Source: DATGUA01 sp035301545 (GTDB lineage Bacteria > Bacillota > Clostridia > Tissierellales > Tissierellaceae). From it: 9,447 bases of DNA. Shown here piece after piece: positions 6,771-9,447 of this stretch (positions are counted from its first letter, which is position 1; each line of letters opens with the position of its first letter). The notes beneath the pieces are model-generated. The model was not told the DNA's origin, did no database searches, and was given only the letters and a program-made list of their open reading frames with translations. Position numbers and translations under genes: made by a program. The DNA lies in contig DATGUA010000042.1 of the NCBI GenBank assembly GCA_035301545.1, positions 1 to 9,447 on the forward strand, written 5' to 3'.

Positions 6771-6777
6771 AGAGGTG
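6771..6777 (+). promoter_or_regulatory. Ribosome binding site that selects start at 6784
   Basis: AGAGGTG ends 6 nt before ATG 6784. The longer frame's GTG (6775-6777) is part of this same ribosome binding site, so it cannot reasonably be the start. Confidence 0.7.
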
Positions 6778-6783
6778 AAAATA

Positions 6784-7356
6784 ATGAAATTACTAAAAGA
6801 TAAAATAGTAGGTTCTAGTAGAGTACTAGAGGATAATGTGATAAAAGTAGATAATTTTTTAAATCATCAAGTAGATATAAGAATGATAAATGAAATAGGT
6901 AAAGAATTTCAGGAAAGGTTTTCTGATGTAAATGTAGACAAAATTCTAACAGCAGAAGTATCTGGTATAGCTATAGCTGCAATAGTAGCCCAATACTTTG
7001 ATGTACCTATGGTTTTTGCTAGAAAGACAGAATCTAAGAATTTAGATGAAGATAAATATGAGAGTGAAGTATATTCCTATACTAAAAGAAAAACATACAA
7101 GATAATGGTGGCTAAAAGATACTTAAATAGGGAAGAAAATATACTAATAATAGATGATTTTTTAGCTAATGGAAAAGCATTAAGAGGATTAATAGATATA
7201 GTTAATAAATCTGGTGCTAATCTAGTAGGATCTGGGGTAGTAATAGAAAAAGGGTTTCAAAATGGAGGGAAAAGTCTACGAAAAGAAGGACATAGATTAG
7301 AATCTTTAGCAATTATAGATTCGATAAAAGATAATAATATTATATTTAGAGAATAA
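6784..7356 (+). CDS. xpt: Xanthine phosphoribosyltransferase
   Basis: Xpt converts xanthine and PRPP to XMP, a cytoplasmic purine salvage step leading to GMP. From ATG 6784 the protein has 190 residues, close to the roughly 194 of Bacillus subtilis Xpt, and it aligns along its whole length by eye: VDNFLNHQVD (22-31) with the purine-binding loop, VSGIA (59-63), VPMVFARK (74-81), the PRPP-binding motif ILIIDDFLANGKA (120-132) with the two acidic residues, and VIEKGFQ (153-159). No key residue is missing. It is 23 bp behind the nucleoside kinase and 47 bp ahead of a membrane exporter-like gene, so the three are probably one operon. Unlike the classic B. subtilis xpt there is no purine riboswitch in front of it and no pbuX permease beside it. 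Confidence 0.93.
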   Translation: MKLLKDKIVGSSRVLEDNVIKVDNFLNHQVDIRMINEIGKEFQERFSDVNVDKILTAEVSGIAIAAIVAQYFDVPMVFARKTESKNLDEDKYESEVYSYTKRKTYKIMVAKRYLNREENILIIDDFLANGKALRGLIDIVNKSGANLVGSGVVIEKGFQNGGKSLRKEGHRLESLAIIDSIKDNNIIFRE

Positions 7357-7403
7357 AAATAATATAAAACTTCTTTAAAAAGTTTAATAGGAGGATAATT
7401 TAA

Positions 7404-8321
7404 ATGGATTTCCCTAAGGTAGGTATGAGAACTATAAAAACTGTCATAGCTGTAATACTTACATTAATAGTATCAGAAATTTTTGGATTAAATAGCCCTA
7501 TATTAGCATCAATAGCAGCGGTAATGATAATGGAGGGATCTGTTTCTGAATCCTTATCCTCTGGAAAAAATAGAATGTATGGAACTATAATAGGGGGAGC
7601 TATTGGATTAGTTATATTATATATTGGGCCTGGGAACTTTTTATTTATAGGTATAGGATTAGTATTAATTATAAATATTTGTAATAGATTAAAAATAGAA
7701 GATGCTGCTCGAATGGCAATGGTAGTTTTTTTAGTAATTGTTTTAGATTATACAGAGGGAGATGCTTTTAATTATGCTATAAATAGAACTTTTGATACTC
7801 TAGTAGGAGTAGTAATAAGTATAGCTGTTAATTATATTATAAGACCTCCTAGAATAGAAAGAAAGATAAAAAGACTATTAGATGATATGTATTTAGAAGT
7901 ACAATATTTAGTTAAAAAATTAGCTTGGGAAGAACATTTTGGAAGTTTGGATAATTTAAGAAAACAGATAAATATGATGGAAGAAAACTATGAGGTTTAC
8001 ATGGATGATATAAAGCTTCAGACAAGATTAGAAAATCATATATCTAGTTATCAAAAATTATTTAACCATTTTGAAAAAATTAGAAACCATTTAAGTGCAA
8101 TTAAATATATTAAAGAACATCCTCATATAAATGAAAAAAACCGAGAATTTTTAGAAAAATATTTTAATAAAAAGTTACCAAGACAAGATAATACTGAAAC
8201 TGATGATTTAGATTTTATATATAATTTTCATTTAGAAGAAGTTTTAAATAGATTTGAAGCTATAGAAAAAATTTTAGAAGAGGATATAGATATTGAGGAA
8301 GGCATAAATAGGAAGCAATAA
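7404..8321 (+). CDS. Aromatic acid exporter family (FUSC/ArAE-like) membrane protein
   Basis: This 305-residue protein has an N-terminal membrane half and a charged cytoplasmic C-terminal half. About six hydrophobic segments can be read at roughly residues 9-28, 31-48, 57-75, 78-93, 102-116 and 129-147. They end in the family-like block NRTFDTLVGVVIS (127-139) followed by NYIIRPPR (143-150). Residues 150-300 are helical, highly charged and probably coiled. This is the single-repeat Firmicute form (ArAE_1/FUSC-like), whose larger relatives such as AaeB export aromatic carboxylic acids; the substrate here is unknown. AGGAGG lies 9 nt before the ATG. It is the last gene of the kinase-xpt cluster and ends just before a bidirectional terminator. 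Transport of a nucleobase or related compound is only a guess from position. Confidence 0.8.
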   Translation: MDFPKVGMRTIKTVIAVILTLIVSEIFGLNSPILASIAAVMIMEGSVSESLSSGKNRMYGTIIGGAIGLVILYIGPGNFLFIGIGLVLIINICNRLKIEDAARMAMVVFLVIVLDYTEGDAFNYAINRTFDTLVGVVISIAVNYIIRPPRIERKIKRLLDDMYLEVQYLVKKLAWEEHFGSLDNLRKQINMMEENYEVYMDDIKLQTRLENHISSYQKLFNHFEKIRNHLSAIKYIKEHPHINEKNREFLEKYFNKKLPRQDNTETDDLDFIYNFHLEEVLNRFEAIEKILEEDIDIEEGINRKQ

Positions 8322-8338
8322 AAGTTAATAAATAAATG

Positions 8339-8372
8339 AAATAAAAATCTTCCAATTGGAAGATTTTTATTT
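8339..8372. terminator. Bidirectional terminator between convergent genes
   Basis: A palindrome of 17 base pairs per arm, centred between 8355 and 8356 on CCAATTGG, is flanked by A-runs on the left and T-runs on the right (34 bases, all Watson-Crick). It lies 17 bp after the exporter stop and 6 bp before the end of the YdjM-like gene, so it can terminate both converging transcripts. Confidence 0.85.
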
Positions 8373-8378
8373 TTTCTA

Positions 8379-8966
8379 TTATATTTGAATAGATAGATAT
8401 AGTAGATACATAGAATAAAAACTAATGGCTGTAAGAACTATACTTTCAAGAAAATTATTTGTATTTAGTACTATTGGAGAAGAAACTCTTTTGTCTAATG
8501 GGTAGAATAATTGAATACCTCTAACAGTAAAAAAATCAGCAATTATATGAGTTAAATATCCTATAGAGAATCCACAATACATGTTAGGTAGACTATACTC
8601 TATTGCGATTATTTTTATTATATATGTAGATATAAGGAAACCTAAGACACTATGGGTAAATCCACGATGACTAGATATACTAATGAGAAAGGCCATTGTA
8701 CCTAATAATCCAAATAGGACATTTTTAGTGGAAATATATAAATATACTGATCCTGCAGCTAATAAAAGATAAAATAAAAAACTATAAAATTTATTTTTAA
8801 ATAAAAGTAATCTTTGATTTAGCTTAGCTTTTGGATGGTCTAAATCTGGTGCTAGGGATCCTATGGTAGAGGCAACCACAAAAATTAATTTAGTTTCTAT
8901 AGGTTCTCCAGCAGATAAAGCTAATCCTGTAACTAAACCTACAGCTGCATGTGTTTTTCCTGTCAT
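8379..8966 (-). CDS. YdjM/DUF457-family membrane-bound metal-dependent hydrolase-like protein
   Basis: This 195-residue integral membrane protein belongs to the YdjM/DUF457 family, annotated as membrane-bound metal-dependent hydrolases; Escherichia coli YdjM is LexA-controlled, and no substrate is known to me. All signature blocks are present: TGKTHAAVG (2-10, His6), SLAPDLDHPKA (37-47, Asp41, Asp43, His44), SHRGFTHS (99-106, His100, His105) and GYLTHIIADFFTVRGIQLFYP (136-156, His140, Asp144). Hydrophobic segments lie near 25-38, 61-79, 82-98, 107-124, 129-146 and 172-192. AAGGAGGG (minus strand, 8972-8979) is 5 nt from the ATG. It is transcribed alone, with its own promoter (9037-9065) and a shared terminator. 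I see no LexA/DinR-type box (GAAC-N4-GTTC) in its leader. Confidence 0.85.
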   Translation of the reverse strand: MTGKTHAAVGLVTGLALSAGEPIETKLIFVVASTIGSLAPDLDHPKAKLNQRLLLFKNKFYSFLFYLLLAAGSVYLYISTKNVLFGLLGTMAFLISISSHRGFTHSVLGFLISTYIIKIIAIEYSLPNMYCGFSIGYLTHIIADFFTVRGIQLFYPLDKRVSSPIVLNTNNFLESIVLTAISFYSMYLLYLSIQI

Positions 8967-8981
8967 AGTTTCCCTCCTTGA

Positions 8982-9024
8982 TGTTTAAGATAATAAATGT
9001 CAAAAAATGTTTAAAAATGTCTAA
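8982..9024 (-). repeat. Four TGTYWAA heptamers in the leader of the YdjM-like gene
   Basis: Written on the plus strand, TGTTTAA (8982), TGTCAAA (8998), TGTTTAA (9008) and TGTCTAA (9018) lie in one orientation; on the transcribed strand they read TTAAACA, TTTGACA, TTAAACA, TTAGACA. The last three are spaced exactly 10 bp apart, one helical turn, and the first stands 16 bp away. They fall between the predicted transcription start and the ribosome binding site, where a bound protein would block transcription. The form is loosely like the repeated TT-x-A-x-A half-sites of PhoP boxes. In such AT-rich DNA part of this may be chance. Confidence 0.4.
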
Positions 9025-9036
9025 TACATGGATTCT

Positions 9037-9065
9037 ATTATACAATCTTTAGAACATATATTCAA
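9037..9065 (-). promoter_or_regulatory. Sigma-A-type promoter of the YdjM-like gene
   Basis: On the minus strand TTGAAT (9060-9065) and a perfect TATAAT (9037-9042) are separated by 17 bp. The start would fall near 9030, giving a leader of about 65 nt. The -35 box touches the 5' edge of the decayed sugar kinase gene on the other strand. Confidence 0.7.
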
Positions 9066-9447
9066 GAGTATATATAGTTATTAAGATCAGTTTAGTATTT
9101 AGAGCAAAAGAAACTCAATATACTCCAGGTGGAAAAGGGATAAATGTTACAAAAGTTGTAAACCAGTATAAAGAAGATGTATGGCAACAGGTTTTTTAGG
9201 CGGAAGAGCAGGAGATTATATAGTAGAGAGCTTAGATAATCTAAGTATAGAAAATAAATTTACATCAATATCTGGAGAAACTAGATCTTGTATATCAATA
9301 CTATCAGAAGATAGCCAGACAGAAGTTTTAGAAGGTGGACCTGAAATATCTGAGAAAGAATTTGATAGTTTTATAGGTGGATATAAAGACTTAATTAAAG
9401 ATACAGAATATATTGCAGCTTCTGGAAGTTTACCTAAAGGCCTAGAA
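9062..9447 (+). pseudogene. Frameshifted PfkB-family sugar kinase (1-phosphofructokinase/tagatose-6-phosphate kinase type), runs off window
   Basis: Intact members phosphorylate fructose-1-phosphate or tagatose-6-phosphate. The reading frame at 9062 gives FRAKETQYTPGGKGINVTKVV (9098-9160), the conserved first substrate loop of PfkB kinases, then hits TAG at 9197-9199. The homology continues in another frame from about 9181: ATGFLGGRAGDYI, then SGETRSCISIL, LEGGPEIS and ASGSLPKGL at the window edge. The frame change must fall between 9172 and 9196; loss of one base near 9180 would explain it. Upstream, the expected TLNPAxD start is absent: the frame meets TAG at 9050-9052, has no ATG, and the stretch YIVIKISLVFRAKE looks shortened. 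The GETRxCIxIL and SGSLPKGL blocks resemble LacC as much as FruK. With two separate defects it is probably a true pseudogene, although a sequencing error could explain the frameshift alone. Confidence 0.75.

Noticed and set aside
7367..7385. Small inverted repeat AAACTT/AAGTTT between xpt and the exporter-like gene
   Set aside because: Six AT-rich pairs with no T-tail. It is unlikely to terminate and does not argue against one operon.
3981..8966. A new defence or mobile system hidden among the uncharacterised genes
   Set aside because: The genes have metabolic or membrane family signatures, and there are no nucleases, toxins, integrases, terminal repeats or composition shifts to support such a system.
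8967..9065. SOS (LexA/DinR) box before the YdjM-like gene, expected from E. coli ydjM
   Set aside because: No GAAC-N4-GTTC palindrome is present in either strand of the leader.
9028..9084. Short plus-strand frame starting at ATG 9028
   Set aside because: It encodes 18 residues, has no ribosome binding site and overlaps the opposite-strand promoter. It does not supply the missing kinase N-terminus.

Overview
The window is AT-rich (codon use dominated by ATA, AGA and TTA), with strong AGGAGG-type ribosome binding sites and several rho-independent-type hairpins. The protein families fit a low-GC, Clostridia-like Firmicute, possibly Tissierellia. The clearest pointer is the TGS/ThrRS-like nucleoside kinase (5102-6760), an architecture I associate with that group. 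I cannot name a species. I see no rRNA, tRNA, CRISPR array, insertion sequence or phage gene.

Layout. (a) 1-1840: two enzymes of the aspartate/diaminopimelate pathway diverge from a 157-bp spacer. They are aspartate-semialdehyde dehydrogenase (minus strand, its 3' end outside the window) and DapA (plus strand); the product of the first is a substrate of the second. (b) 1910-3042: a small gamma-glutamylcyclotransferase-like protein and a Mn-type superoxide dismutase, closed by a long hairpin (3067-3117). (c) 3153-4982: a TIM-barrel sugar isomerase/AP-endonuclease-2-like protein and a questin-oxidase-family protein of unknown bacterial function, closed by a strong terminator (4983-5020). (d) 5102-8321: an apparent operon with its own extended -10 promoter, containing the TGS/uridine-kinase-like nucleoside kinase, a xanthine phosphoribosyltransferase and an aromatic-acid-exporter-like (FUSC/ArAE) membrane protein. 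A near-perfect palindrome (8339-8372) lies between it and the convergent gene and can serve both strands. (e) 8379-9065: a minus-strand YdjM/DUF457 membrane protein with a good sigma-A-type promoter and an unusual set of repeated TGTYWAA heptamers in its leader. (f) 9062-9447: a PfkB-family sugar kinase remnant (1-phosphofructokinase/tagatose-6-phosphate kinase type) with a frameshift and a missing N-terminus. It runs off the window.

Most of the window is ordinary core metabolism: lysine/cell-wall precursor synthesis, oxygen defence, and nucleoside and purine salvage. I find no convincing new multi-gene system. The parts most worth following are the questin-oxidase-like protein with its TIM-barrel neighbour, the ThrRS-derived nucleoside kinase that has lost its editing-site metal residues, the repeated heptamers before the YdjM-like gene, and the decayed sugar kinase beside them. 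Three start codons (1910, 3981, 6784) are placed at ATGs with well-spaced ribosome binding sites rather than at the longest open frame.
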